This document shows positions 34,001-46,926 of a stretch of 64,000 nucleotides of DNA, one piece after another. Position numbers and translations under genes: made by a program. Origin of the DNA: Anopheles merus (lineage: Eukaryota; Arthropoda; Insecta; Diptera; Culicidae); NCBI RefSeq assembly GCF_017562075.2, contig NC_054082.1, forward strand, positions 49,532,037-49,596,036. Reading direction: 5' to 3'. Under the pieces are notes generated by a model that searched no databases, had not been told where the DNA came from, and worked only from the letters and a program-made list of their open reading frames with translations. The stretch's first letter is position 1. Each line of letters begins with the position of its first letter.

Positions 34001-37000
34001 CGATAATCGTTATCCTTGCGCAGCTGTATGATCAGCTCTTTGCGCAGCCGGTTCTGCTTTTCGACGCTGTTGCGCGTAATCTGCATCGCCGCGACCGTAC
34101 ACGAGTAGATCAGCTTCTCCTGCCGTGCGATCGATTTCATTATCGTCTGCTCCTGGTCGTTCATGCTGATCGCACGCAGGTACTCGAAATCTTTCAACGT
34201 CTGCGTCAGGCTCCAGCTGGCACCGTGCGACAAACCTCCATCGATCGACTGATAGAAAGCGTTCACCAGGCGTAGATCTTCCAGCGGGATGTGCTTTTGA
34301 TTCAGCAGCAATATGCTTTGCACAAACACTTTCAGCATCTTCACGTCGCAGATGGCTGACAGGTGGTTGCCACCACTTTCCAGGTACTGGCCCAGCTGCT
34401 TGATCGTGTAGATTTTCAGCCGAATGGAACGCTTGGGCAGCAAACACCAGAGGATAATATTGCCACCGCGCGGATTACCATTCAACGTGCGGTTCATCAG
34501 GTGCCGGACGAGTGCCGTCTCCGGATCGGACAAGTCGCCCTCGGGATCACTGTTTGTGACGAACTGAATCGCCTTATCGTGCAGTCGATTAAAACGCGTC
34601 TTCACTTCCGACTTGGAGAGAACACATCCTGCAAGCTCAACGGTGAAGGCTAAAGAAGAGAACAAAAAGTATTTTTAAGTTTAAAGAGCATTTGAAAAAT
34701 ACGTCAGAATGATAAAGGATAAACATGCCAAATAAACTTACAAGTGTTTTTGTGACCAATAATTGACTGCTTGGGACGAAAGATGAATATTTGCAGAACA
34801 TTCCGCAGCAGGGCGGCGTGAAGATCGCGTACCGCCCTGGTTACACGTTCGTTCTTGTGCTTTTGTGCCACCGTCAGTCCGTTTAATAGATCCCAGAAAG
34901 GCTGCAAAACACATTTTAAATTTAAAATAAGCCTAATTACAAAAGCCTTGCCTTCTTAGTTCGTCTGTCTAGCTGCACTTACATTCGCGACACTGCTCAG
35001 TATCATTAGGTGTGAAAAGCTGGTTAAAAACTCCAGCAAGTATGCTCTACTTTCCTCCTGCACGAGCTCTTCTTTCTCGTTCATTTTCACTGCCGTCTTT
35101 ACCAGTGCCCACACCAGCCCATTGTCGATCATGTGCTGACCGGCCCGGCGACGATGCTTCGTGCAGACGTACTCTATCACGTGCAGCACGCCGCGAAACA
35201 GCGTTGGATCAATGTGTGCTTGAATGAGAATCGCTATCAACACGTTCAGTCCGTTCTCTCGCACGATTTCCACCGACCGATCCTGCAACAGCGTGGCCAG
35301 TGGATGATCGTCTCCGCGATCCATCGCCAACGGCGCGTGTGATTTCGTTATCCACCGATAGCAGCTGCCCAGCAGCTCCGCATTGACGCTATGCGTTCCG
35401 ATTTGATTGGCCAGATGGTACCAGAACACCTTCGACTGCTCCTCGCTGTACTGTTGCAAAACGGATCCTCCACCGGACGGACCCGAGCTGCCTCCAGCAG
35501 CACCACTGCTGCCCGCTGTCCGCGCCCCATCGATCCGATCATCGATGACGGCCACCAGGTTCAGCAGCATGGTGCGGATGCGAATATTGCCATTGTTGGC
35601 TAGGATGAGCAGCGTTTCCAGGATACGGTTTTCTCCACTCAAAAACTTGCACGCATCGCTGTCGGGCAGAATGAGCAGAAAGTCACACATGACGCGCAGG
35701 AAGCTCTCCTGCAGGAAGTCGTTTCCGGTGGCGAAGTAGTTTTGTTCGAAGAATTTGTACCTGATCGTGGTGGACGCTGTGGACGAGGACGATGTCGTTG
35801 GTGCGCTTTGAGATTGGTGTTGCTGTGGGCCTGCATTGCTGCGGCTCGCCTCATTACGTGCGCAGCAAGAAGCTCTGCGCGGCGATCCGCCGGTAAGGCG
35901 AGGCGATCCGATCTGCTTTTTCCGGCTGCCAGACGAGGCTCTGATGTTGGGCGTGCTTTTCAACCGTCTTAGCTTCCGTTTGCTGCTCCCCCGGTCGATG
36001 CTGTCGAGCAAACTTTTCCGGCGCAACTTCCCCTCGGCAATGGCTTTATTTAGCTTTTCATAATACTCCTCCATGCCCAGGCCACTGCCATCTGGTGAGT
36101 TCATTTTTGGACTTTTCGGTGTGTTTGCCGTCGCACTACGGTTCTTATCATCGGGTGAAACGGTGATGTTTGGACTGCTGTTTGCATTCGTCGCGGCGGT
36201 CTGACTTGTGTCTATGATGAAGCTCGTCGTGGCTGACTCGAACGAGCTGTTGCTGCCGGAAGTGATTGTAAGGGGGAGAATTTTCCGCAGCTGTGACTGT
36301 GGACGAAGGCGTCGATCCCGCAGCTGCAGCTTGGGTGTCGACGGTCCACTACTGCTGGCAGCACCACTGCTACTAGCCGCTGCCGTCCTGTCACCGCGCT
36401 GCTTTCCACCGCCACCGAACTGGTTGGGGCTTATGTTGAAGTAGAACTTTTGTCGATCGTGCGTCACATAGCTGTCGGTGGGCTTGTGCATCAGAAGCAG
36501 CAGCTCCATGATCTCATTCAGCAGCGTCACCTTCGGCGGCGTCTGGGACAGGATCGCAATCAGCGATACGAGCATGTCTGCGGCATTGCGGGAAATTTTT
36601 ACCGTTTTCGCTGGAATGACGAAATTTACTCGACAAAAGTCGATCAGTGCCGACACCAGGGACGCATCCTGCAAACGCTGACAGTTGTACATCATGCCCG
36701 GATGTTTGTCGCGCGTGGCGGTAGCTAGTACGGACAGCAGAATGTCCAGCACTTCCTCCGATTGGTCGATCCAGATTTGAAAGTTTTCCAGCAGGAACGT
36801 TACCATGCCCGGGTAGCGAATGCGGGCCGTGGAGGTGGTCAGTACGCGATAGTGATCGCCCCGCTTCGCCACGATCGGTTGATCGAATGCCACCTCCAGC
36901 AGTGTCGTCAGCAGGGCGACATCTTTGTGGCACTTTTTGTTCTTCAGCACTACGCCGATCAACTCGAGGTAGTTGCATTGAACGAACTCGTTGAAGAAAT

Positions 37001-40000
37001 CGTGATTGCAATGAGCGACGCGAAGCAGTAGCTTCAGAGCCGCCACATGCAGGGCGGGCGATTCGCTGAGCTCCACAACACGGGCGAAGCATACGAGCAT
37101 AATGGACACACCGCCGGCGGTTAGCAACGATCGCTGCAACGATTCAATTTCTATCGATCGCAGCCTGCCAGCGTACGACATTAGGCCTATGTTTTGATGG
37201 CGAGCCACGAATGATTCCAGCTTGTTGGCCGTCAGATATCCTAGATGGGCCTTTTCTAGCAGCTGCAGGGAAGCCACTGTGCGCAGCGTGTCGGTTGAAA
37301 GTTTCGACAAGTTTAGCGTGCCATAGTTTGGAATCATGTATCCGGTGGCGAAGGCCACCAAATTTGTAACATTCGGCCCGATGGCGTACAGGTTCGCTAA
37401 AGCGGCCTCGTCCGTAATACATCTGCTAAACACGTGTACACCGGACAGGCCGTACCCAACAGAGCACTCGTTCGGTCCGCCCGATCGGTGTCCTATGGCA
37501 AGCACGGTTAAATCCGTGTCGATGTGTATCTTGCAGGGATTTGGTAGCGAAAACTGTGCCAACTGTTGCACACCGTCATGCGTAATCGTTACCTGCACCG
37601 AATCATCGTTCTGCTGTACGGCGAACGTTAGCATCGACCAGCACCCTTCCGGTACGCACCAATCCTGCCCTATCGTACACTGGCGCAGCAGCACATCGGC
37701 TGGGTCGGGATCTACCCGTTTCGGTGCGCTCGAATCCACGCTGTACTCGGCCGCTTCCTTCCATGCCTGTCCAACGGGCAGCTGCTTGAAGCAGTACACG
37801 CACTGTGCGCGCGGTGTATCGAGCATAAACGTGTGTGACGCCGCCTCGGTCATGCCCCGCAGCAGGTGTTTGTACATCCACAAGTGTTGCATTTCCTTGG
37901 TGCAGTTGTCGCAGCACTCCGATCTGCTGATGGCCTTGCTGAGATATTGCTTCGTGTTTGTAGGTACTATCAGCCGGTCCGGCTTGCTGAACCGTACCAC
38001 CAACTGGCGCTGGGAGTTGAAATAAACCGACAGCATTTGCTTTTCACTGCCGACGGAAAATAGGTGCGTAAAGTCCGTTTGCTGCCGGTCGGCTAGCTGT
38101 GCCACACGAACCCACGCCGAAACGGTAAAGCCGCTACCATGCCACGGGTAAAAGTTGGCATAATTCAAGGGCACAATTGTGGCGGCGTCGGTCAGCCCGG
38201 TACGCACATTGAAAAACAGATGATGCTCTCGCAGAAACGTTATCTTTTTCGCCAACAGTACGTCACAGGAGGAGGAAAATGTACGATCTGCATGTAGCAC
38301 TGGAAACTGTACGCACTGGTAGCATTCCAGCCCGGAGCCGGCCTCAAACAGATTTGCCAGCTTTGTGAGAATCAACTGCACCGGAGGGTCCTTGTGTCCC
38401 AGCAGCTGTACGAACTTGATCAACACTTCCGGTACGTCCAGATCCACGATCAAGTCCACGATGGCCGCCTGTAATTCTTTCAGCCGTACGTCACTCGTTT
38501 GCAGGACCGTCGCAAACCCGCGAATGAGGTACAGCGAGCCACCGAGATAGTTGCGAATAATGTTCAGCTTCACCACCATCTGGGCCAGTACGGGGCACCA
38601 GTGGTCGGGACGCTCCACGCAACGTCTTGATAGTTCCACCAGAACCTCCGTTACGATTGTACAGATTTGCTCGTTTACCAAACGGTTTGCGTTGCACTGT
38701 TTCACCCCTCCGATGGATTGCTTTCTCCCGATCAGTTCCGCAGGAGAATATGGATCGATTTCCACGTCTCCCTCGTACCCGTCTTCTCGCGCGGTTGTAA
38801 ATGACTCATCCGTTGAGCTCAAATCATCCCTTTCTTCCTCGTGGTATAAGGGCGCCACCAGTTGGTCTACCTCGTGGTCGTACAATTGCATTTTCGCGAA
38901 AGCACTCCGTTCAAGTTCGGTATCAACAACATCTTGCTGTATGACGGCTGAATCTTTGCGCATTTCAGCCACCTTTAGCAGTGCATGCAGCACGTTGATA
39001 ACGTTGTTCGCTGTACTGGGACACTCCCAGTCTTTGGTGGCACAGTTTAACAGCATTTTTTTCAACTCCATTAGCGCAACCTGCATCGCGTTTGCTGCAA
39101 TAGAGAACGAAACAATTAATCGCCAATTTGTTGGTTATTTTTGTGTGCACCAAATGTTACATTTAGTAGTGTCCGCGCAGTAAAGAAGAGGCAACAAGAG
39201 TGTTTATATCGAGAGCCAACTACCAAACCCAACGCTTCAGTATGTGTGTCTCATTTATAGGGTTTCAGCGAATAGGTTCCAATTGCGAGTGGGTTCAATA
39301 CACACACACATAAACACAAAAGAAACAAGCAGATCGAATTGCATCCGTTCCACACACCCTTCCAAACACACCTTGCACATACCCCCACAACTAGCTCAAC
39401 TTACCCAGCTCCGGTTTTAAGCTTTCACAATCCTCAGTGCTGCCCGGCAGACCGTCCATGAGGAGCTGCATTGAAGCCATGACGATTTCCAGCAGGCTCG
39501 TTAACCTTTTCCTTATCGTTGGATTTCCCGTCTCAATCAGCAGCTTTCTGGCGACCGCTGGCAAACTATTAATGCGTCGTTCCAGCGAGTCTTGGTGATC
39601 CGGGCCACCCAGAATTTCCTCCATCAGGTTGCTTAACATCTGCCGGATGTTGAACAGCTCCGTAAGGGACCACTTCTTCTCCAGCTTACTGTCACGTACA
39701 GCTGATTGGCCGTTGGGAAACAGAAACTCTCTCTGCCATTCTTCGGTGATCGTAGCAAGCTGCAGTTCTCGCAAGAAGGAAAAATCATCCTCCTCCTCTA
39801 GGGTCCCGGGTATGGCGATGGTTCCAACATGCGCAACATTAGCAGTGGCACTATAGTACAGACTGGCGGCACTCGATATCGAACCATCGATAAGCTGGTC
39901 GTTAAAGTGAAAGATATTCAGTACGCTTCTTCGCTCCGGTTCGAAACCATGCAGCTGTTCGCCGTGGTTCGTTAGTTGAAGCAAGGCGGAAGATTGTTCC

Positions 40001-43000
40001 GTGAGCGTAGGTACCGTTTCTTGAATTGATTTAAGCCGACTGCGAAAAAGACAAACGCTCGCTAAGTTGTACGTGAGATCTAGAAACTGTCGAACTCCGT
40101 TCGCGCCATCGTAACGGCGCAGGAACAGCTTGCGAAAGCGTTTACTTTCCTTCAGCAATTGCCGAACCGTTTTCCAGTGCTCCTGGTGCAGTTGCAGTAT
40201 CGTTTCTAACGATTCTTCTCGCTGCAAGCGCCTCGACGGCGACTGCTTCTCAATCAATTTCAGTGGAACATCCAGCTTGCTGTCGGAAATTATTGTAAAA
40301 AGACTTCCAACATACGCGATATGCTCATCCAAGTTGGAGAACAGAATTTCAGCCAGCTTTTGCTCGAACTCCTCCGTCAACGAGCCACCGCGCATGCCAA
40401 TCGTCATGATCAGGTGCATGCTGTGTGCAAATTCCACCCGTCCACTAAGCACCCGCAATAGTTCCAACGTTTCCTCGCGATAGAACAGACTCATCTCACG
40501 TTCCTCCTGTTGCATGACAACACGACAGACAATCAGCAGACAGGCGTTTACAATATCCCTTCCACCGTCATCCTCGCTTGCGAATCTGGTGACCGTGTGT
40601 TCCGACTCTCTTCCTTCTTTCATACGATCGAGCTCATCTTGCAGCAGCTTTAGCACCAACTCTTGCAACATAAACGATCGCAACCGGTACGGAATAACTC
40701 GGGCAATATCCAGCAGATAGCGCAGAAACGTTGGCATACGGGATCGATTCTCCAACCGCCTAAACTCTCCAAACACCTCCCGATGGGTGCGAGTGAACTG
40801 CTCGTAGAACGTGTTGGCTGCACGATCCGATTCGCACGTTTCACACTGCGATCGGTTGAAGATCGCGTGCACCACGGCACGGCTTGCAAAGGTAAGCCGC
40901 AGCTTCGGTATCAGCTCGTCGTTGGACAGCTTCATCAGCACCTCCAGCGTGTTTGCGTTCGTGTTGCAGCAGCAAAGCTGATACACCTTGAAGAAGCTCA
41001 CCATCAACCGTTGGTCGGAGTGTTTCACCTGCGGGAACAGATTGAGCAACAGGTTTTCCAGCGCACACACGTATCCGTTGCGAGCTTCGAGGCGCGAATG
41101 ATGCAACCGGAAGCGGCTCTTCCGTGCCTTCCTGTAGCTGGCTCTGGTTGGTGCGAGGGCAAAAATGAAATTCTGTAACATTTTTATCAGCATCTCAATC
41201 AACCCAGAGGAACAGTTTGGCATCATTTGTACGAATGGTTCCACATCGTATCCGTTGTTATTGTTGTGTTTGGACCCGCACGCGCGTGTCCCGAGCTGCA
41301 GGTAGCTGTACGTGTGCTTCACGATCTCAACATTACTTTCCAGCAGCTTAAATATCGTCAGAAACAGCTGTTCGCTCACGAGATTGTGGCAGAAGTGCAG
41401 AAACGTTTGATTGACCGCGGCCACTATCGTGTAGATCAGATTGTAGGTAAATTCTGACGATAGTGCATCGATTGGCCGTTCGTTTAACTCTTCCCGTAAC
41501 AGCTCGATCATATCGGACGCTACCGCACGCAGACTAAGATCGTTCGAGTCGAGCGATTCGAGAAAAAACATATTGTTCAGGCACAGCATCACCAGGCCGA
41601 GCAGTTTGTGGCGTATAATGTGTCGATTCTCCAAGCTTTCCTCCAAACGTTCCTGGCGCTTGAGCTGCTCCAGTGCCACACGCAGACAAGACACGGTAAC
41701 GGAGTTTTCATCGATGGTGAGCACATTTTCGTGCACGACCAAGCTTTCCAGCAGATCCAGCACGGTGAGGGTGAATTGATCTTGCGAAAGCGTTTTCGAA
41801 TCACTCACCGTGCAACGATGCAGGTGCTGTGTCGCGCTGGCATAGTCAGCCGTAGCGGCGAACGTTTTGGGTCCACTCAGTTGCCGCACAAAGGCTGCCG
41901 GTATTGCACCGGACCCGCCACCTTCCTGTGAGTTCGAGTACGAGCGGAGCAGCGCCGCAGTGGTTCCCCCATTTTGTAAGGACCGTTTAAAATTGTCGCG
42001 ATACCAGTCCCCGTTGTAGGTGGGCATTTTTAATGCGTTGCGCAAAAATTCGCCGTATCCTGGTTGCAGCGCAAGCGGACTGTTCGTCGGGCAACTGTCT
42101 GCCGGGTGCCACTTCGTGGTCGGTAGAATGCGTACCAGTAGGGCCGCTATTTCACGACTGTTGGCAATATCCTACAGAGCGGTTAGAGGAAAAAAGAAGC
42201 AAATAAAACCTTGATCGAATTGATTCACACGCCACACATACTTTGGCACCAATTTTGGACAGCGTTCTTAGCAACAAACCACCAATGTCGTTGAGAAAGA
42301 AATCCTTCAACCACTGGCAACGGCTTTCACTGCTATCCGCACGAAGAAGCGATTTTGCCTGCGAAGATAATTTAGTAAACGTAGATAAGAAAATAGCTAA
42401 CAGTCTTGGCATCTAGGGCAAGTATTTGTATCGCTTGTAATTGGTGTGCCCACAAAGCCGCGATGCCCAAGTTACGTTGGGCAGTCTAGGGCATGTTTTG
42501 AATCGGTTTGTTATGCCTTCACATGTGTGTAGCCAGGCATGTTAGCAACCGAACGTACCTCTTCTTCATCGGAGTTAACATCTAGCGTTCTTTCCACTGC
42601 ATGGCTTGCTTCGACGAAGGCGGCGGGTGGGGTGGTGATAGTAGCCGTGGAAGAATTATTGCGCGATCCAACCGTCGTGGATGTTGAATCAGCCCGAGCG
42701 TACCGTTTTACGGCGGGATCACAGATTTCGTATATCAATAAAAGCAGCTGTCGTGATAAGGCGGATGAAATATTCTCGTACCGGCTGTGGAAAGGCGTAC
42801 AAAGATAGAGAGAGAGAGAGAGAGAGAGGAAGAAAAAAAGCTCATACAACAGCATAGATTAAGCGCGCAGGGGATTCATGCAGCAATTGAATCATCCGTG
42901 TCAACTTATCTCCCAAACACGGCAAGCATTGGCCGACTCCAGCCAAACTGGAATAACTGCTTCCGGAAAGTGATAAGAAAACCGGCTCCGTGACGATGCT

Positions 43001-43285
43001 ACTTACTTCAACCGATCGAGATGTAAACGATCCTCCTCGCTAAGCTGGTTGAATCCTTCGAGGAACTGTTCTATCTCCGGTTTCCGCTGCAGAAGAAAAA
43101 AAAGGGTTATCAAAACCACCGCACCACAGTATGTCCATGACCATGTTTAGAGGTAATAGTATCTGCCGGTACTACTCCGCACCACCTACCTGGTAAATGT
43201 CCGCCGACGAATGGCTATCGTAAATGTGAGCCCACAGCTCGCACAACTGACCGATGCTGTGACGGATGGGCGATTCTAACGCCAT
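31073..43285 (-). CDS. mv: LYST / mauve, BEACH-domain lysosomal trafficking regulator
   Basis: Giant scaffold that controls size and fusion of lysosomes and lysosome-related organelles (human LYST, Chediak-Higashi protein; fly mauve). Nine exons: 43285..43190, 43086..43007, 42784..42559, 42358..42242, 42171..39405, 39094..34983, 34901..34742, 34649..31262 and 31190..31073. All phases agree and give 3,687 aa (human 3,801). The N-terminal two thirds are helical armadillo-like repeats with a ConA-like lectin segment (YPWHGSGFTVSAWVRV). Next come the PH-like domain (about 33.75-33.4 kb), the BEACH domain (about 33.4-32.5 kb; YPVFPWVLANYDTRTLDL, EFFTFPEFLENQ, LSHWIDLIFGYKQSG) and C-terminal WD40 repeats. 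WIDLIFGYKQ places it among BEACH proteins; length and layout favour LYST over neurobeachin or WDFY3. The last junction (donor TG|GTAGGT) is the least certain. Intron 2 has a CT repeat upstream of its acceptor. Confidence 0.92.
42812..42830. repeat. Short (AG)n repeat in LYST intron 2
   Basis: On the coding (minus) strand it reads CT, lies about 30-45 bases ahead of the acceptor at 42785, and may serve as an extended polypyrimidine tract. Confidence 0.8.
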
Positions 43286-44386
43286 GTTCGCGAGGGTTGT
43301 GCTGAGGTTTGTTTACCATACGGCAAAAGGGGGGTTTAAAGATTGCACCTGGCTTACTGAGAGGAGGAGTTTGTTTGCGCTCGCAAGGCTTTCGCACGAC
43401 ACTACACAAGTTCAATATTTACGGTCAGCCTGCCGCACACTACTTTCTTGCAATCCCATACGCCGTGCGTTGATGCAGATGGTGATGCAGATCATCGGAT
43501 CCCAACGGGCAGACCGACACGGCATGCAGGGAGAGGTCACACACAAAATAAGACGCACTTAAAATGAACACTAATCGACAGCACCAGTACACACTTTGTA
43601 GGTGTAACAACACAATGGCCCAGTCCAAGAGTCAGCTGGACGGAGTCAGCAACTACACCGCGCAAACAAACAAACAAATTAAAAAAAAGAACGATACATG
43701 GGCTCTTCTTCCTAGCCCACTCCGAACTGCAGCGACCTTCGCGATGTAGTAAACCTGCTGCTCATCGTTCTGGTCTGCCCTTGTGGTGTGATTGCACCCA
43801 GCTGGGTTTCGCAGTAGCGGGCGATACGACTCGAGGGTCGTTTTTACGAGCAAGCTACAAACAAAAGATACGAAGCGCACACTGACTGCCTGTCTGCCGC
43901 ACACTACCGTACTATTGCGTAGGATTTTGGCTGCCGATCTGTGTCGAAACGCGCCAATCGTGGGTAGTGGTGGGCTTGTGCAGGATGGTGCGAAGGGAGG
44001 GGGAACACTTTGTTTTGGTTCCATTTCACCACACACTTATTTCATACCATTCCACGCACACCAGCAAGCCGTCTCGCACCACTACTACGAAACGGGCGCC
44101 GTATAGCTGAGCGAGTCGAGCGCTTCACACATTAGCGTACGGCTATCTTTTCTAAGGGGAAATACTTCGATTTGAGCATTTTAATTACGGTATTGTTGCT
44201 TCTTTATTCCGTACCACGATCGCCAACAGTTAAATATCGTGCTATATTACATGATCTGCTGTGCTGTGGGTTTAATTGCCCACGAAATCAAAGAACACAT
44301 TCACATAATTTGAAAATGAACGGTTTTCTTAAACAACTAAATTACATTTCAAAATAATCTTTTCGTTACATTGGCCCCAATCACCT
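43286..44386. other. LYST upstream region / PNO1 3' flank
   Basis: 1.1 kb between the LYST start and the PNO1 stop, both on the minus strand. It should hold the LYST promoter and 5'UTR and the PNO1 3'UTR. I see no further gene. Confidence 0.6.
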
Positions 44387-45177
44387 CTACATTCGCTGCG
44401 AGGCTTGATTGGCGGCCACCGTGCGCAGGTTACCGTACACCTTGCTGGCCGGCGAGCCCAGAATCAGATGGCTAAGGGCGCGTTTGGCGTGCTGGATGTA
44501 CTTGTAGCTGCCCATGATGTGAATTTTCGAGCCCTGCAGAATGATGCGCGTCTTGGTAGTGTTTTCTACGGTGAACTTGGTCCGGCCACCCTTTCCCGCC
44601 AGCCGTCCGATCGCCCGGCTCAGATGGTCACCCTTGAGCGACTTCACGTCCGTTACGTCGAAGCTTTCGATGAACAGATCGTCCAGCCGGATCATTGCTA
44701 GCGCGTCCTCCACCTCGAATCCAAGCGCAAAGGCACGCACAAAGTCGTCCGCTTTCTGCAGGTAGGTGAGGTCTGGCGTCGCATCAGTGGCCTTTATTTC
44801 CACCTGTGGGGATGAACAAGTTGCCGGCTGGGTTAGAAGTTGCTGGGCAGAATAGTGATAGCTGATAGGCCTGTTTTCTATTCAATCATGTACCTTACTA
44901 TTTTTAACGTTGTATCGTATCATCAGGGAGAGTTGCTCGACAACGGGTGTAAAAATTTTCATCCAGTTTTCTTTCAACGCCGATTTGCTGCCATGAAATA
45001 GGAAGCAATGATAGTTAGTAATGCTGCATTTGAAGACGTTTTGCACCAAAATTACCGTGTCTTTGGGATAAGCACTTGACGAATCTCACTCAACTGCGTT
45101 GCAGGTTTCCTCTTGTGCAGTTTTTCCGTGCCGGTCGCTTCCCGGGGAACGCTTTCAGCGGCTGTATCGACCTCCAT
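44387..45177 (-). CDS. PNO1: PNO1 (Dim2/Rrp20), KH-domain 40S ribosome assembly factor
   Basis: PNO1 binds pre-18S rRNA near its 3' end with the endonuclease NOB1 during late small-subunit maturation, in nucleolus and cytoplasm. Exons are 45177..45056, 44987..44894 and 44803..44387, giving 210 aa (human 252). Joins restore KTR-KSALKENWMKIFTP and NVKNSK-VEIKATDA. The C-terminal two thirds are the diagnostic part: ALAMIRLDDLFIESFDVTDVK, then KGDHLSRAIGRLAGKGGRTKFTVEN (KH loop), and the end LILGSPASKVYGNLR. The N-terminal acidic/basic tail is shorter than in vertebrates. The start ATG (AGCATGG) has good context. The gene is head to head with XRCC4, 680 bp between ATGs. Confidence 0.95.
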
Positions 45178-45856
45178 GCTTGCGTTCTATTGCAGACCGT
45201 TGTACTGCACGATATTTCCTCACAAATAGAATATTACCACAAAAGAATGCGATTTTCGTCGCCCGCAAAAGATGCCTACAATGTGGAAGGATGTAAGCAC
45301 ATGCGGTTTTGTTTGCCTGTCAGCCGTTTGACAGCTACCTTTGACAGTTCGGCAAGGGCAAGAAGAGAGAAGGAAGAAAACACCACCCCAAAAAGCTCAC
45401 CCGTTCCACCCCCAAACCGCACCAGACCTGTTTGCTCGGACGGGCAAGTTCAACCCGATAAATAGGAAACGCTAAAGAAGGGCACGCAAACGCGAAAAAC
45501 GGTGGCGAAGGAGGGTAAAGTTGTTAAACAAGAAAGTGGGAAAAACAAGTGCGCGTCGCTCGGGTCTGCAGTGCGTTTTGTACCGTTGCGACTGCTCGTA
45601 CGCAAAGCAAGAAAGGGGGAAACGGAACGAATAGAAGGTTTGCAAAATTAACTCAATCTGCAGGCGTTTGCTGCTGCTGTCATAGCGGGGTGGGAGGGAT
45701 TTCAAGTCTATTCATGAAGTGAAGTCGTTCATATTGATTGGATGCGTGTTCTGCTGTCCATTTTTCCTTCCTCTCGCTAGAATTCCTGTGCCAGTAAAAT
45801 CACCATCGTCCATCGCCTCCCCACGCCCCTTCGCAGTGCATGCCGGAGACACAGGA
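45178..45856. other. Divergent promoter region PNO1/XRCC4
   Basis: It holds both promoters. The pyrimidine-rich stretch ending CTCTCGCTAG at about 45780 looks like a 3' splice site, so XRCC4 probably has an intron in its 5'UTR. A short out-of-frame ATG at 45840 precedes the XRCC4 start and opens a uORF of 13 codons that overlaps it. Confidence 0.45.
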
Positions 45857-46924
45857 ATGGAGCTGGATAATATATATCTGAACAAGCTGCCGATCGTAGC
45901 CGCCACGGGCAGCGAAGGCGGCACCTGGAACCACTACGCGTTCATCGAGAGCACTTGGGGCGAGCGCAAGATACTGCTAAAGATAATCGTGTTCAGCCCG
46001 CTGTACAACACGCCCCTCAGCTTCCTGTCCGAGATCGACCACGAGGTGCTGCAGCAGACGGCCATTCGGCTGGAGCGGCCCTGGAACGATTTCCTGCACG
46101 AAACCAAGCTGGCACTCTGCACCGAGGGCGGCGCGAACGGGTTCAGCTACGCGGTCGAGGAGAACAATTTCGTGTGGCGCAAGGTGGTGGGGCCCGCGCT
46201 AACCGTCGCGTACGGTTCGGTTATACTGCTGCGCTCCCAGTGTCTGCTGTCGGATGTGCTGTCCAACTCAATCGCCACGCAGAACCGCTTGCGCAACGAT
46301 GTGCAGCTGAAGAACAAGGTGCTGCACGAGCTGAAGGAGGAGCACGAGGAGCTGGTCGAGCTGCAGCGCCAGCAGGAAGAGGACAGCCGGCTGTACGAGA
46401 TCGAACTGATAACGAAGTGCATCAGCATACTGAACGAGAAGAAGGAGGTGATCAACCATCTGAAGAAAAAGCTTGCCGAAGACGACGATGATGCAGAGGG
46501 CGAGCAGGAAGGGCGGGACGAGGACGAGCGAGAGGAGGAGGAAGAGCGTCGGCGGGTTGAGACGGCGGCTGCTGCGGCTGCGGCGGCTGCTGCTGCTGCT
46601 GTGGGGTCGTACGGTGGTCGGCGGTTGGCGAATGAAGAGGAAGATGCCGCAGCATCCCCGCTTGGAGCGAGCGATTCGGAACCGTTCCTGGTAGACAGCG
46701 ATCCACAGGATCAGGACGAGCACGGCACGCTGCCCAAGCGAACGAAGTATCAGCTGGCGCAGCGTAGTGCGACGACCACATCGGCCAGCAGTAGTATGTC
46801 GTCCACGGTTACGCGCAAATCGACGGTGCCGGAGGAGGACGATGTCGGCGCACGGGAACAGCCCGATGGCCAGCTGGACGATCTGTACAATAAGGACACG
46901 CAGGAACTTTTGCAGCAGATGTAA
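45857..46924 (+). CDS. XRCC4: XRCC4-like non-homologous end-joining protein
   Basis: XRCC4 binds DNA ligase IV and bridges broken ends in non-homologous end joining in the nucleus. The start at 45857 (MELDNIYLNKLPI) gives 355 aa (human 336). Seen: a beta-rich head (residues about 1-115, with WNDFLHETKLALC), then a long coiled-coil stalk (about 125-205). The stalk ends in ITKCISILNEKKEVINHLKKKL, which matches the human stalk segment [21 protein letters not shown]. An acidic stretch, a run of 13 or so alanines and a Ser-rich, charged tail ending QLDDLYNKDTQELLQQM follow. An upstream in-frame ATG at 45719 would add a hydrophobic leader, but a likely splice acceptor lies inside it, so I reject that start. 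A hAT MITE begins two bases after the stop. Confidence 0.78.
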   Translation: MELDNIYLNKLPIVAATGSEGGTWNHYAFIESTWGERKILLKIIVFSPLYNTPLSFLSEIDHEVLQQTAIRLERPWNDFLHETKLALCTEGGANGFSYAVEENNFVWRKVVGPALTVAYGSVILLRSQCLLSDVLSNSIATQNRLRNDVQLKNKVLHELKEEHEELVELQRQQEEDSRLYEIELITKCISILNEKKEVINHLKKKLAEDDDDAEGEQEGRDEDEREEEEERRRVETAAAAAAAAAAAAVGSYGGRRLANEEEDAAASPLGASDSEPFLVDSDPQDQDEHGTLPKRTKYQLAQRSATTTSASSSMSSTVTRKSTVPEEDDVGAREQPDGQLDDLYNKDTQELLQQM

Positions 46925-46926
46925 AC
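46919..46926. repeat. Left target-site duplication ATGTAAAC
   Basis: This 8-bp copy includes the last codon (ATG) and the stop (TAA) of XRCC4. The second copy is at 47482-47489. Confidence 0.92.
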
